Position numbers and translations under genes: made by a program | The notes under the pieces: generated by a model | Databases searched by the model: none | The model's input: only the letters and a program-made list of their open reading frames with translations | What the model was told of the DNA's origin: nothing | NCBI GenBank assembly: GCA_937124615.1 | Contig: CAKZKR010000003.1 | Coordinates: 1-58,925, forward strand | DNA from: an uncultured bacterium | Lineage (GTDB): Bacteria; Hydrogenedentota; Hydrogenedentia; Hydrogenedentales; Hydrogenedentaceae | Direction: 5' to 3' | Length of the DNA stretch: 58,925 bases | Shown: positions 41,521 to 50,303 of the stretch, one piece after another | How positions within the stretch are numbered: position 1 is the first letter of the stretch | Layout: the number at the start of each line of letters is the position of its first letter

Positions 41521-43170
41521 ATGCTTAGATTTTTAAAGGATAAGGATGTTCGTTCACGGTTTAATCTGTTACCTGTTCGCGTTGTATGGAAAAGTTCGTC
41601 CTTGGAAGATGTTGATTTAGAAGGCTTATTGGCAAATCCTCAGAAACATTTTTCTATCAAATATGATGGTGATGAGCCTCCTTCCTTTGTTTTAGACTTT
41701 GGTAGAGAAATTCATGGTGGAATTCAGTTAGGACAAGGGATGGTTAAGGATAAATCTCCTTTACCGTTGAAGGTTGTATTTGGTGAGTCGGTTGTAGAAG
41801 CAATGGAAAGTCCTGACCAGGACCATGCAATCCACGATACTATTATTTTGTTACCCTGGTATGGGAACAACGAAGTTGGAACAACAGGTTTTCGTTTTGT
41901 GCGAATTGAAATGGTGAAAAAGAACACAGAATGGTTGTGCACGAATATTAAAGCAATAGTTTTAATTCAGGATTTGGAATATTTAGGTAGTTTTAATTCC
42001 GGTGATGATTTATTGAATAAAATATGGGAAACAGGGGCCTATACGGCTCATTTATGTTTACAGGACTATTTATGGGATGGAATTAAAAGAGACCGACTGG
42101 TCTGGATTGGTGATATGCATGTAGAGACAGTGGTGTTAAGTCATCTTTTTGGATATAACGCTACGATTGAGAAAAGTCTTGATTTTGTGCGTGATAACAC
42201 ACCTTTGCCGGGTTGGATGAATGGGATTAGTTCTTATTCTTTGTGGTGGGTGATTATTCAAGAGTACTGGTATTTTATGTTTTCAAGAAGAGATTATTTA
42301 AAACAGCAAAGAGATTACCTAAAAGGTCTGGTTAAGCAGATGTTACAATGTGTGAATGAGAGTGGGAAAGAAGTTTTGCCGGAAACGAGATTTTTAGATT
42401 GGAGTACGGCGGAGAATAAGGATGCTATTCATTCCGGATTACAATCTTTGTTGTATTGGGCTTTGACCTGTGCGGAGAATTTATTGCGAGAGTTGGATGA
42501 ATTGGATTTGGCCAATCAATGTTCTAAAGTGAGGGAACAAATGAAGAAATATCAACCGCCGGAACACTTGGTAAAACAATCTCGTGCGTTGGGAGTGATT
42601 GCGGGACTGGAGAACCCTGTAAAGGTAAATGAAGAATGTTTTAAGAAGGACCCATTAATGGGTTTGTCTACTTTTTATGGATTCTATGTGCTTCAAGCAA
42701 GGGCGATGGCGGGAGATAGAGAGGGTGGATTAGATTTAATTCGTAATTATTGGGGACCGATGTTAAAGATGGGTGCAACGACTTTTTGGGAACATTTTGA
42801 TATTCGCTGGTTGGAAGATTCTGTTCCGATAGATGAAGTTGTTCCCCCGGGGAAAAAAAGTATTCATAGGGATTTTGGCGAACATTGTTATGTAGGACTG
42901 AGACATAGTCTTTGTCATGGATGGGCGGCAGGACCTACTGCCTGGCTAATTCAGCATGTGCTTGGAATTCAACCTATTGCTTCATCGTGTAAAAAAATAA
43001 GGATAGTCCCGTATTTAGGAAATACATTAAATTTTGCAGAGGGGACCATGCCCACTCCTTTGGGTCTTGTTTATGTTAGACATGAAAAGGATAAAGAAGG
43101 GAAAACAAAAACACAATTCAAAGCCCCCAAAGAGATAGAAGTGATCTTAGCAGGTAATAAGGAGAAGTAA
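41521..43170 (+). CDS. Alpha-L-rhamnosidase-like (GH78-related) glycoside hydrolase
   Basis: 549 residues, no signal peptide. An N-terminal beta-domain contains FGREIHGGIQLG. The (alpha/alpha)6 barrel opens with NSGDDLLNKIWETGAYTAHL and has DGIKRDRLVWIGDMH, matching the DG-x-x-RDR-x-x-W-x-GD catalytic motif of GH78 rhamnosidases. A C-terminal beta-domain carries HGWAAGPTAWL. The barrel is shorter than in many GH78 enzymes. It probably trims rhamnose or a related sugar from glycans inside the cell. Specificity is inferred from the family only. Confidence 0.82.
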   Translation: MLRFLKDKDVRSRFNLLPVRVVWKSSSLEDVDLEGLLANPQKHFSIKYDGDEPPSFVLDFGREIHGGIQLGQGMVKDKSPLPLKVVFGESVVEAMESPDQDHAIHDTIILLPWYGNNEVGTTGFRFVRIEMVKKNTEWLCTNIKAIVLIQDLEYLGSFNSGDDLLNKIWETGAYTAHLCLQDYLWDGIKRDRLVWIGDMHVETVVLSHLFGYNATIEKSLDFVRDNTPLPGWMNGISSYSLWWVIIQEYWYFMFSRRDYLKQQRDYLKGLVKQMLQCVNESGKEVLPETRFLDWSTAENKDAIHSGLQSLLYWALTCAENLLRELDELDLANQCSKVREQMKKYQPPEHLVKQSRALGVIAGLENPVKVNEECFKKDPLMGLSTFYGFYVLQARAMAGDREGGLDLIRNYWGPMLKMGATTFWEHFDIRWLEDSVPIDEVVPPGKKSIHRDFGEHCYVGLRHSLCHGWAAGPTAWLIQHVLGIQPIASSCKKIRIVPYLGNTLNFAEGTMPTPLGLVYVRHEKDKEGKTKTQFKAPKEIEVILAGNKEK

Positions 43171-43183
43171 GGACAGATTTTTT

Positions 43184-43990
43184 ATGGTACAGGATTTTAT
43201 TAATGCAAGTATTCTTGCAATTATTGAAGGAATAACAGAATTTTTACCCATAAGTAGTACGGGACATTTAATTATTGCTGAGGATTGGTTTTCACTACAA
43301 GGGGATAAAACTTTTCAAGATACTTTTCTTGTCGCGATCCAGTTCCCGGCGATATTGGCAGTGTTGTTATATTTTTACAAAACACTGTTACCACCAATTA
43401 ATGATAGAGAAAGATTTAAAAATGTTTTTCTTTTGTGGGTAAAGATAGGAATTGCTTTTATTCCCGCAGGGATCCTCGGTTTTTTGTTAGATGATATGAT
43501 TGACTATTATTTTTTTAATACAACTACTGTTGTTATATCGCTTGTTATTGGCGGGTTTATTTTAATTGGAGTTGAAAACCTCCAAATTGGAAATAAAGGT
43601 TATGAAAATGTAGCAAACCTTACTATCTCTTTTTGTATTGTAGTAGGTTTATTTCAATGTATTGCTATGATTCCCGGAGTTTCGAGATCTGCTGCGACAA
43701 TAATTGGAGCAATGATAATCGGAGCTACTCGAAGTGTAGCGGTTGAATTTTCTTTTTATCTGGCTATTCCTACTTTAATGGGTGCTGGAGCGTTGAAATT
43801 GTTGAAACATGGATTAGGTTTTTCGTTCTATGAATGGTTTTTATTATTTTTGGGTTCTGTGGTTTCTTTTATTGTAGCTTATTTAGTTATTGCTTTTTTT
43901 CTGAAATATATAAGAACGCATGATTTTAAGATTTTTGGTGTTTATCGTATCTGTTTAGGAATATTAATCCTTGTCTTTTATCTAATATAA
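43184..43990 (+). CDS. uppP: Undecaprenyl-diphosphatase (BacA type)
   Basis: A 268-residue integral membrane phosphatase with both family motifs: IIEGITEFLPISSTGHL near the start and MIPGVSRSAATIIG in the second half. It removes a phosphate from undecaprenyl pyrophosphate to recycle the lipid carrier for peptidoglycan and surface polysaccharides. It follows the GH78-like gene by 13 bases and ends at its own terminator. Confidence 0.95.
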   Translation: MVQDFINASILAIIEGITEFLPISSTGHLIIAEDWFSLQGDKTFQDTFLVAIQFPAILAVLLYFYKTLLPPINDRERFKNVFLLWVKIGIAFIPAGILGFLLDDMIDYYFFNTTTVVISLVIGGFILIGVENLQIGNKGYENVANLTISFCIVVGLFQCIAMIPGVSRSAATIIGAMIIGATRSVAVEFSFYLAIPTLMGAGALKLLKHGLGFSFYEWFLLFLGSVVSFIVAYLVIAFFLKYIRTHDFKIFGVYRICLGILILVFYLI

Positions 43991-44028
43991 GGACCCCTTC
44001 CTTTCTTAGCGAGAAGGGGATCCTTTTG
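43989..44028 (+). terminator. Intrinsic terminator after uppP
   Basis: AAGGACCCCTTC pairs with GAAGGGGATCCTT (one bulged base) over a 10-base loop, ending in a short T-run (CCTTTT). Confidence 0.8.
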
Positions 44029-44049
44029 CCTTTAATAGGACGAATTATC

Positions 44050-45933
44050 TCATTGTATAGAACTATATAACCTTTGCAATGATGATTTGGGTCCTGTAGA
44101 AAGTTGTTTTTCGGCCAGTTTGACGACTACTTGTTCAAAATCGGCAGGTCTTGCAGAAGCAATTTCATTTTCGATTTGGGCTACAACATTGGGAGGAAGT
44201 CCTTCCTGAAATCCCCATACGGGTGTAATTGCTTCAGGTTTCAAATTCTGAAATACACCGATATTTTTCCCGTCAAGCGTTCTATAGTAAACACCCCAGG
44301 AACCCTTCATAAGGCATTCGGCCCATTTGTTGACTGGTGTGCCTAACGAATCTTTTACATTAATTTTTGCGTAGAAATATTCTTGCCGTTTACCAATTTC
44401 AATTTCATCCTGATAAAGTTTTGTGAACTCTTTCTGTAACTCTGGTGTTATCCAATTCGAAGAATCGGCTTTTTGCCGTATAGATTCTGCACGGGCTAAC
44501 CGCTCATGTATTGAATATTTTTCAGGAGTTAACGGTAATGATTCTTTAATCTGAATGATGAGTTTATCAAGGTCAACGAGAAAGGCTTCTTTGATGGTAA
44601 GACTTCTTGCATTGGCCTCTTCGAGTTGTCCTACTTGATTTGTAAGTCTTTCTATTTCTGCCAATAATCCTGTTTGACGGGCTTTTATAATTTCTGTTTC
44701 ATTGACTAAATTGTCGTATGCTTCCTGTGCCGAAACATATTGTTCATTTTTGGCAGCAATATCTGCCTCAACGGCTTGTAGTGCAGATTGTCGTTCGTTT
44801 ATCTTTGTATTGATCCCTTCCAGTTCTTGTTGAGATGATTTGATTTGGTTTGTAATTTTTAACAACTCGTCTTGTAACCGTTGAATTTCTGCGGGGTCCA
44901 GTTTGGCTCCTGGGACTTGTTGTATGGTTTGAGTGTGTCTGGTTATGATGGCGTCTTTTTGCTTGATTTCGTTCTGCAACGCAGAGATTTCTTGCTTGGC
45001 TGGGTTGGGGATAGGTAAGAAATAGTATGCTACGAATGGTCCGGCAAGGATCCCAATGAACAATGCAATAATAGCGGCAATTGGAGCCATTGGGACTTTG
45101 AATTTTCTCTTTGGTTTTGGTACGGCTTCCCCCGTGTCTACGGGAGGTTGTGTTGAAGTTGTAGGAGCAATGGGGGGAGTTACTGCCACACCAGACCCTG
45201 CGGTAAATTCTGGGAGAGGTGTCTCTAAACCCGGACCAATCGGTGCTCCGAAAATATCAGTTCCTAATCCCCCTCCTGTGGGAGCCGATATACCACCCCC
45301 CCTTCCACTTATACCACCAAATCCTACTGCAGGAGAACCAAAATCAGGAGAAGGTGTCTGAGCACTTCCAAAGATAGGGGTTTCTATAATTTGAGTAGGT
45401 GCTGTTGCTATTGTTTCGGAAGGAGGAGCCGATTTTAAGTCAAACACACCGCCCTTACTGCCTCCGCCAAATGCGCTATCCCCTAACGGGGTTTCCAATC
45501 CTGATTCAAGGCTGATAGGACCCGGACCTATTTCGGGTGTCTCAGGTGAGAAGTCGCTATCTGCTGCAAGGTCCTGGAAGGATGGCTTTTTCGTTCCAGG
45601 TTGAGAGGGAGTTTGAAGAGTGCCTGGTGCGGAACCACTTAATTTGTCAAACTCAGTGAAAGATGTTTTTATATTTCCGCCTGTAGGTTCCGGTACTACA
45701 ATGTCTATATCACTGATAGGAGGCAGTCCTCCCTCAAAGTCATCGCTTCCCTTTGATTTTTTAAAGGCATCCGAATCAAAAGAGGACAACGGTGGAAGTT
45801 GACCGCTTATATCGGATACTTCACCTGTATCAAAATCACTCAAAGGAGGGAGATTTCCTAATCCCGAGTCCGCACTTGGGATTTCTTCCTTTTTCTTTTC
45901 TTCTCCAAAGAGATTGTTTTCGGATTCAGACAT
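44050..45933 (-). CDS. Large single-pass membrane protein with short repeats and a long coiled coil
   Basis: 627 residues; no family recognised. Residues 1-275 are disordered and rich in Pro, Gly, Ser and Asp, with three copies of a short motif: LPPLSDFD (28-35), LPPLSSFD (46-53) and LPPISDID (70-77). One transmembrane helix follows basic residues (about 283-306). Residues 313-440 form a coiled coil (QEISALQNEIKQKDAII and similar), and the last 170 residues are globular. The topology suggests a cytoplasmic disordered arm carrying repeated docking motifs and an extracytoplasmic coiled-coil domain. GGAG precedes the ATG. It is monocistronic with a strong promoter. Confidence 0.8.
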   Translation of the reverse strand: MSESENNLFGEEKKKEEIPSADSGLGNLPPLSDFDTGEVSDISGQLPPLSSFDSDAFKKSKGSDDFEGGLPPISDIDIVVPEPTGGNIKTSFTEFDKLSGSAPGTLQTPSQPGTKKPSFQDLAADSDFSPETPEIGPGPISLESGLETPLGDSAFGGGSKGGVFDLKSAPPSETIATAPTQIIETPIFGSAQTPSPDFGSPAVGFGGISGRGGGISAPTGGGLGTDIFGAPIGPGLETPLPEFTAGSGVAVTPPIAPTTSTQPPVDTGEAVPKPKRKFKVPMAPIAAIIALFIGILAGPFVAYYFLPIPNPAKQEISALQNEIKQKDAIITRHTQTIQQVPGAKLDPAEIQRLQDELLKITNQIKSSQQELEGINTKINERQSALQAVEADIAAKNEQYVSAQEAYDNLVNETEIIKARQTGLLAEIERLTNQVGQLEEANARSLTIKEAFLVDLDKLIIQIKESLPLTPEKYSIHERLARAESIRQKADSSNWITPELQKEFTKLYQDEIEIGKRQEYFYAKINVKDSLGTPVNKWAECLMKGSWGVYYRTLDGKNIGVFQNLKPEAITPVWGFQEGLPPNVVAQIENEIASARPADFEQVVVKLAEKQLSTGPKSSLQRLYSSIQ

Positions 45934-45989
45934 GTTTCATCTCCATAATTATGATTTGTTTGTAATCTTCTATTTTAGTTTATTTTTAA

Positions 45990-46018
45990 ATTCTATCATT
46001 TTTTATATCTTTTGTCAA
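45990..46018 (-). promoter_or_regulatory. Strong sigma-70 promoter with doubled -35
   Basis: On the minus strand TTGACA (46018-46013), a 17-base spacer and TAGAAT (45995-45990) precede the 627-residue protein gene. A second TTGACA (46030-46025) lies 12 bases upstream in direct repeat. Confidence 0.7.
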
Positions 46019-46108
46019 GAAAATTGTCAACAATTAACAATATATTATGAAATTATTTTAACAAAAAATGCAATTTTCAACCGAATGTATTGTATATCGT
46101 CTATATAT

Positions 46109-46525
46109 CTATGGTTTTACTACACCAATAGTTAATAATATATTAGCATAAAGGCGTTGATCTCCAGTAACAATTTGGATGCATGTATCTGATGAGGATG
46201 CTTGTTCATAAAATTCAAATCTTCCTAATTTGACTAAAGACAAATGAGGTAAAGATTGACGAAATTCCTTGTAAATATCAGGTTCTTCTTCTGTTGCAGG
46301 AGACATTACATGCGCTTCTTCAATTTCTACCGCAGTTAGAAGAGTATCCAGAACTTCAGTTACTTTTACTATTCCAGGGGCAAGATTGAGATAAATAGTT
46401 TCTGCACATACACCTTCCTTTGTACTGGCGGGGTAGTTTCCATCAGTAATCAGGATTTTTGAACCATGGCCAGCACCGGCAATAGCGTAGAGAATTTCAG
46501 GATGTAAAAGTTTGTGTTTAAGCAT
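46109..46525 (-). CDS. RbsD/FucU-family sugar mutarotase
   Basis: 138 residues of the RbsD/FucU fold. The family start is LKHKLLHPEILYAIAGAGHG with the catalytic His in GAGHGSKILITDGNYPA, and the C-terminus has the Tyr-containing GDQRLYANILL. These enzymes interconvert pyranose and furanose forms or anomers of ribose or fucose. The sequence looks nearer to FucU, but no sugar operon is adjacent to decide. It follows the TMTC-like gene by 19 bases. Confidence 0.88.
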   Translation of the reverse strand: MLKHKLLHPEILYAIAGAGHGSKILITDGNYPASTKEGVCAETIYLNLAPGIVKVTEVLDTLLTAVEIEEAHVMSPATEEEPDIYKEFRQSLPHLSLVKLGRFEFYEQASSSDTCIQIVTGDQRLYANILLTIGVVKP

Positions 46526-46544
46526 ATTGTTTCCCTTATATTTT

Positions 46545-48368
46545 TTATTCTTCTGTTACAGCTATATATGAAGGCGTTGAAAATCTTCTACCTATTGAAA
46601 TTTTTTGTATTTCTTTTAATAATTTTTCATCTGAGGTCTGTATTTTTGATGTAATAATATGATATGTTTTTATGTCTCCTATAGCGAGAGAAGACTGAGC
46701 AATATACCATAACGCTTCAATCCCATAAGGAACAAAATTTTTTTGTTTTACTAAGAAACTCACAGGGGTTAAATATTCGATTGCTTCACCAAATCTCCCC
46801 ATATTGAATAGTGTTTTTCCTAATGAGAGCCAGGTTTCAATTTCTTCTTCATTTATAAATGAAATTTGTTTTTCTGATATTCCGGATTTCTTTTTAATTC
46901 TATCATAAATTCGGATTAATTCCTGATATTCTCTTTTTGCCCCAGGATAATTTTTTAAGATTTCTTCATAAGTAACTGCAAGATTATATCGCACACGCGT
47001 GGTATTGGGGTTATAATGAAGTGTACTCTGAAATATGGTCTCATTATTCTTCCAGTCCTGATTCCGGAGAAATGTTAAATAAAAATATGAAAGGGTTAGT
47101 ATCACAAGAAAAATATTTATTGCAGGGAGTACATACTTTTGTGGGAATCGTTGAAAAGTTAAGTGCTGGATTGTATAGTAAATTAACTCAAAAACGAACC
47201 ACCAGAATCCAATCATGGGGGTATACATCCAGTGCTCTGCCTGCGGTGCATTCAATGTGAAAAAGCCCGATATGGGGAACCATGTGATTAAAAACCATAG
47301 TATGCTAATAAATATCCGGTGTTCTCTATTTTTCCATGCCCAATAAGAAATAAGAACAATAAGAACTAAAAAGGCATATCCAAATATTGCTGTCCAATAA
47401 GGAGTATGCTCGAGTGTTTGTTCCATGTGTAGTCCGAAAGGGAGGAAAAGAATGCGTATATAAAAAGCAAAAGACTGACCAATTTCTATAACTTTATCAC
47501 TCCATACTTTTGTAATAGGAGTCGATTTCTCAGCAAAGTTTAAAATAGTTAATCGGAGTGTTATATAAACGGACGAAACGAGCAAAGACAAGAAAATAGG
47601 AAACCAGATTTTTATTTTTTTTAATCCGTATGTTGTATTAGAATCTTTTGATTGGGAGACAAAAAGTGTGATGAGCAAAATGATTAAAGGAAAAATATTA
47701 CTCGATTCTTTGCTAAGTAATCCAAATGTAAAACATAAGGGACAGGCTAATAAATATAGGTTTCGGGTTATTCCTCCTTCTTTTTGGATGTATTGGACGC
47801 AGGAGAGAACCCCTGCCAATATAAAGACCGCAGACATCATGTCTGCCCTGCCACTAATATAAGTAACGGCCTCAGTGGGGATAGGATGTACAGCATAAAC
47901 AATACTTGTCCAAAAAGAGACGAAAAAGGGCACTCTTAGTTTGTTTAATAATAAAAAGACAAGCATCACTGCACATGCATGCCATAAAGTATTTGTAATA
48001 TGAAAGACTAAAGGAGAAATTATAGGAAAAGGGGAATTTTCTTTATCTTTTTTGTAAGACAATAAATAATCTAACATAAAAGATACCGAAACCAAAGGAC
48101 GATAGAAATTCCCTTTTCCTCTTCCAAAGGCATGTTGGTCTTCGGCAAATAACTGGAAAAATTTTTTGGGGTCCTGTACATGTTTATGCATGAGTACGGA
48201 AGAAGCATCATCCCATACCCAGTCATTATTTAATGTGTTGGCATACGCAATAAATGTTATGCAGAGTAAAAGAAAACAGAAAAAGAATTTTTCAGATAAA
48301 GGAAGGACAATATCATTTTTGCATTCTTGTGAATATTCCCATCTCTCTTTTGACAAATCACCTGTCAT
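46545..48368 (-). CDS. TMTC-like membrane glycosyltransferase with C-terminal TPRs
   Basis: 607 residues. The N-terminal two thirds has about ten hydrophobic helices in the GT-C style, with the acidic loop NDWVWDDASSVL near the first helix and GNFYRPLVSVSFMLDYLL. The C-terminal 170 residues hold TPR-like helices (TRVRYNLAVTYEEILKNY and following). This arrangement matches bacterial relatives of TMTC O-mannosyltransferases, which use a lipid-linked sugar donor. Acceptor and sugar are unknown. Confidence 0.8.
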   Translation of the reverse strand: MTGDLSKERWEYSQECKNDIVLPLSEKFFFCFLLLCITFIAYANTLNNDWVWDDASSVLMHKHVQDPKKFFQLFAEDQHAFGRGKGNFYRPLVSVSFMLDYLLSYKKDKENSPFPIISPLVFHITNTLWHACAVMLVFLLLNKLRVPFFVSFWTSIVYAVHPIPTEAVTYISGRADMMSAVFILAGVLSCVQYIQKEGGITRNLYLLACPLCFTFGLLSKESSNIFPLIILLITLFVSQSKDSNTTYGLKKIKIWFPIFLSLLVSSVYITLRLTILNFAEKSTPITKVWSDKVIEIGQSFAFYIRILFLPFGLHMEQTLEHTPYWTAIFGYAFLVLIVLISYWAWKNREHRIFISILWFLITWFPISGFFTLNAPQAEHWMYTPMIGFWWFVFELIYYTIQHLTFQRFPQKYVLPAINIFLVILTLSYFYLTFLRNQDWKNNETIFQSTLHYNPNTTRVRYNLAVTYEEILKNYPGAKREYQELIRIYDRIKKKSGISEKQISFINEEEIETWLSLGKTLFNMGRFGEAIEYLTPVSFLVKQKNFVPYGIEALWYIAQSSLAIGDIKTYHIITSKIQTSDEKLLKEIQKISIGRRFSTPSYIAVTEE

Positions 48369-48403
48369 TTCTTATTCTATATATTTTTAATTATTAAGTT
48401 TTA

Positions 48404-49144
48404 TTAACCTTTATTCTTAGGCCCTGGTACAACCCATGTATCATTTGCGGGAATATAAAGCAGTTCTACAGATTGTTGGTCTCCAATAACACGAACAATA
48501 CGAAGTTTTGCGGATTGTTTTTGTTTTGTTTGTGGGTTTATGGGTTCGTAAAATTCCTCGCCCTCACGGACCTTAAAAGTTTCTGTTTTATTTGTTTTAG
48601 TATCAGTAACGGATAGAAACACATATAGGTCATTTTCTGCCTGTAAGAAACCTGTTACTTCAACCCGGGGACGGGAGAGCATTAGTTCAGCCCTTTCTTT
48701 TAATCGAGCGTACTTACCATCTGATGCAGATGAGCCTGGACGTAAAACATCATAAATATTTATCCCTGCAATAACAAGAGCCCATCTCTGTTTGTCCCTT
48801 GCTTGTCTTATCGTTTCTTCTATGTCGGGAGCAATTCTGCTCATTGCTATTTTCCCATTATCAATAGCAGAGTATTTTGCTTTAACACTTCTCAAGTTGT
48901 TTACAATGGTATCCTGTTGGTCCTGTGGTAAACGAGTGTTATTTGTAATAGCATCTATCCAGGGCTGGATTGCTGAACGCATTTCAGACAGTATTTGCTC
49001 AGGACTGGGAGGAGGCGGCTCTTGTGGTGGAGGGGGAGGAGGAGCAGGTTTGGAACAGTTGATTGTAGAAATTGAAATAGTACCAATTGTAATAAATATA
49101 AATACATATATAAATCGTTGATAAAACACATTGCCTTTTGTCAT
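48404..49144 (-). CDS. Pro-rich envelope protein of unknown function
   Basis: 246 residues. An N-terminal hydrophobic segment (11-28) ends TINC at Cys30, which is only an approximate lipobox, so it may be a lipoprotein or a signal-anchored protein. A Pro run (33-47) follows, then a helical domain and a C-terminal beta domain. That beta domain includes VEVTGFLQAENDLYVFLSVT and a tail ending in WVVPGPKNKG. No family recognised. The C-terminal half resembles small beta domains seen in pilus-assembly or secretin-associated proteins, without proof. Confidence 0.65.
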   Translation of the reverse strand: MTKGNVFYQRFIYVFIFITIGTISISTINCSKPAPPPPPPQEPPPPSPEQILSEMRSAIQPWIDAITNNTRLPQDQQDTIVNNLRSVKAKYSAIDNGKIAMSRIAPDIEETIRQARDKQRWALVIAGINIYDVLRPGSSASDGKYARLKERAELMLSRPRVEVTGFLQAENDLYVFLSVTDTKTNKTETFKVREGEEFYEPINPQTKQKQSAKLRIVRVIGDQQSVELLYIPANDTWVVPGPKNKG

Positions 49145-49268
49145 ATCATTCTTTTCCTCTGTTTAATATTTGTACATATATTAAATGTTATCATAGGAAA
49201 ATAGGAATTCACAAAATATAAATTAAGATTTATATTAGATATATTAAAGAAGAAACGCCTAACGAAAA

Positions 49269-49301
49269 ATGATTTTATCATGTATAATTTTGTAAAATCA
49301 T
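49269..49301. promoter_or_regulatory. Inverted repeat around a -10 box upstream of the response regulator
   Basis: ATGATTTTA (49269-49277) and TAAAATCAT (49293-49301) form a perfect 9-bp inverted repeat flanking TATAAT (49283-49288). It lies about 60 bases ahead of the response regulator start and looks like an operator overlapping a promoter. Confidence 0.45.
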
Positions 49302-49348
49302 ACAGTTGATCTTTTTTATAGTTTTAAATCTGTTAAGAAAGGAAGAAA

Positions 49349-50281
49349 ATGAGGATATTAGTTGTAGATGATGATTTAGATTTGGCGGAGTTGATAAAAA
49401 CCAAATTGCAAAGTGAAAAACATCAAGTTGAAGTTATAAACACGGGAGAGGGTACTTTCGAGAAAGCAAAAAGTTTTAAACCGGATATAGTGCTTCTTGA
49501 TATTATGTTACCGGGTATTACAGGGTATCAGATTTGTCGAAAAATAAGAAGAGACCCTGAAATCTATAAAACGGCCATACTCATACTAACAGCATTAGGT
49601 GAAGAACCTGAAGTTTTGCATGGACTTGAACAAGGGGCTGATGATTATCTTGTTAAACCATTTAAATTAGAGCGATTGATGGATAAAATTTCATCTTTAG
49701 GTGTGTTAATCGCCTCTGTAAATAGTCGTAATCAAATAACTAATTTTCCAGGTACGGATGCGATCAAGAGAGAAATTAATCATAAATTAGCAAGGGGCGA
49801 ACAAATAGCAGTTATATATGTAAATATGACGGGATTCAAACCTTACTGTGTTTCTCGGGGCCCTGAAGGACAAAAACGAGCATTGAATTTCTTGTCGGAA
49901 TTAATGTTGGATGTAAAAAAGAGTCTGGGGATTTATGAATGTTTTATGGCCCATATGGGAGGAGAACATTTTGTTATTTTATTAAACATATCGGATGTGG
50001 AAAAATATTGTGAATCTTTAGTTTTATCATTTGACCAGAAGAAAAAAGATTTGTATACTCCACAGGAATATGAGCAAGGATATATCTTTGCAGTAGATAG
50101 AAATGGAACCGAAGTAAGATGTCCATTGATGGCTCTTTCGTTGGGAGTTGTTCATAATCAGTTCAGACCATTTCGAAATGCAAAAAAAATGTTTGAAGTA
50201 CTTGCTCAAGTTCGGCAAAAGGCCCAACCAATCAATGGTAAAAGTATCTATTTTATAGATAGAAGGCATACAGACCGATAA
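49349..50281 (+). CDS. Response regulator with degenerate GGDEF domain
   Basis: 310 residues. The receiver domain (1-120) has the acidic pocket VVDDD (5-9), the phospho-acceptor Asp51 (VLLDIMLPG), the switch Thr in ILILTALGE and the Lys in DYLVKPF. After a linker, residues about 135-305 have the shape of a diguanylate cyclase domain, but the active-site GGDEF reads MGGEHFVIL. It is probably unable to make c-di-GMP, yet may bind it or GTP. No histidine kinase is adjacent. AAAGGAAG lies before the ATG. It is the first plus-strand gene before the flagellar cluster. Confidence 0.87.
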   Translation: MRILVVDDDLDLAELIKTKLQSEKHQVEVINTGEGTFEKAKSFKPDIVLLDIMLPGITGYQICRKIRRDPEIYKTAILILTALGEEPEVLHGLEQGADDYLVKPFKLERLMDKISSLGVLIASVNSRNQITNFPGTDAIKREINHKLARGEQIAVIYVNMTGFKPYCVSRGPEGQKRALNFLSELMLDVKKSLGIYECFMAHMGGEHFVILLNISDVEKYCESLVLSFDQKKKDLYTPQEYEQGYIFAVDRNGTEVRCPLMALSLGVVHNQFRPFRNAKKMFEVLAQVRQKAQPINGKSIYFIDRRHTDR

Positions 50282-50303
50282 AAGATAAATACCGGATAAC
50301 TTA

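Noticed and set aside
44050-45933. The 627-residue protein as FtsK/TonB-like by its Pro-rich arm
   Set aside because: No ATPase motif or TonB C-terminal domain is present; the layout only resembles such proteins at low resolution.
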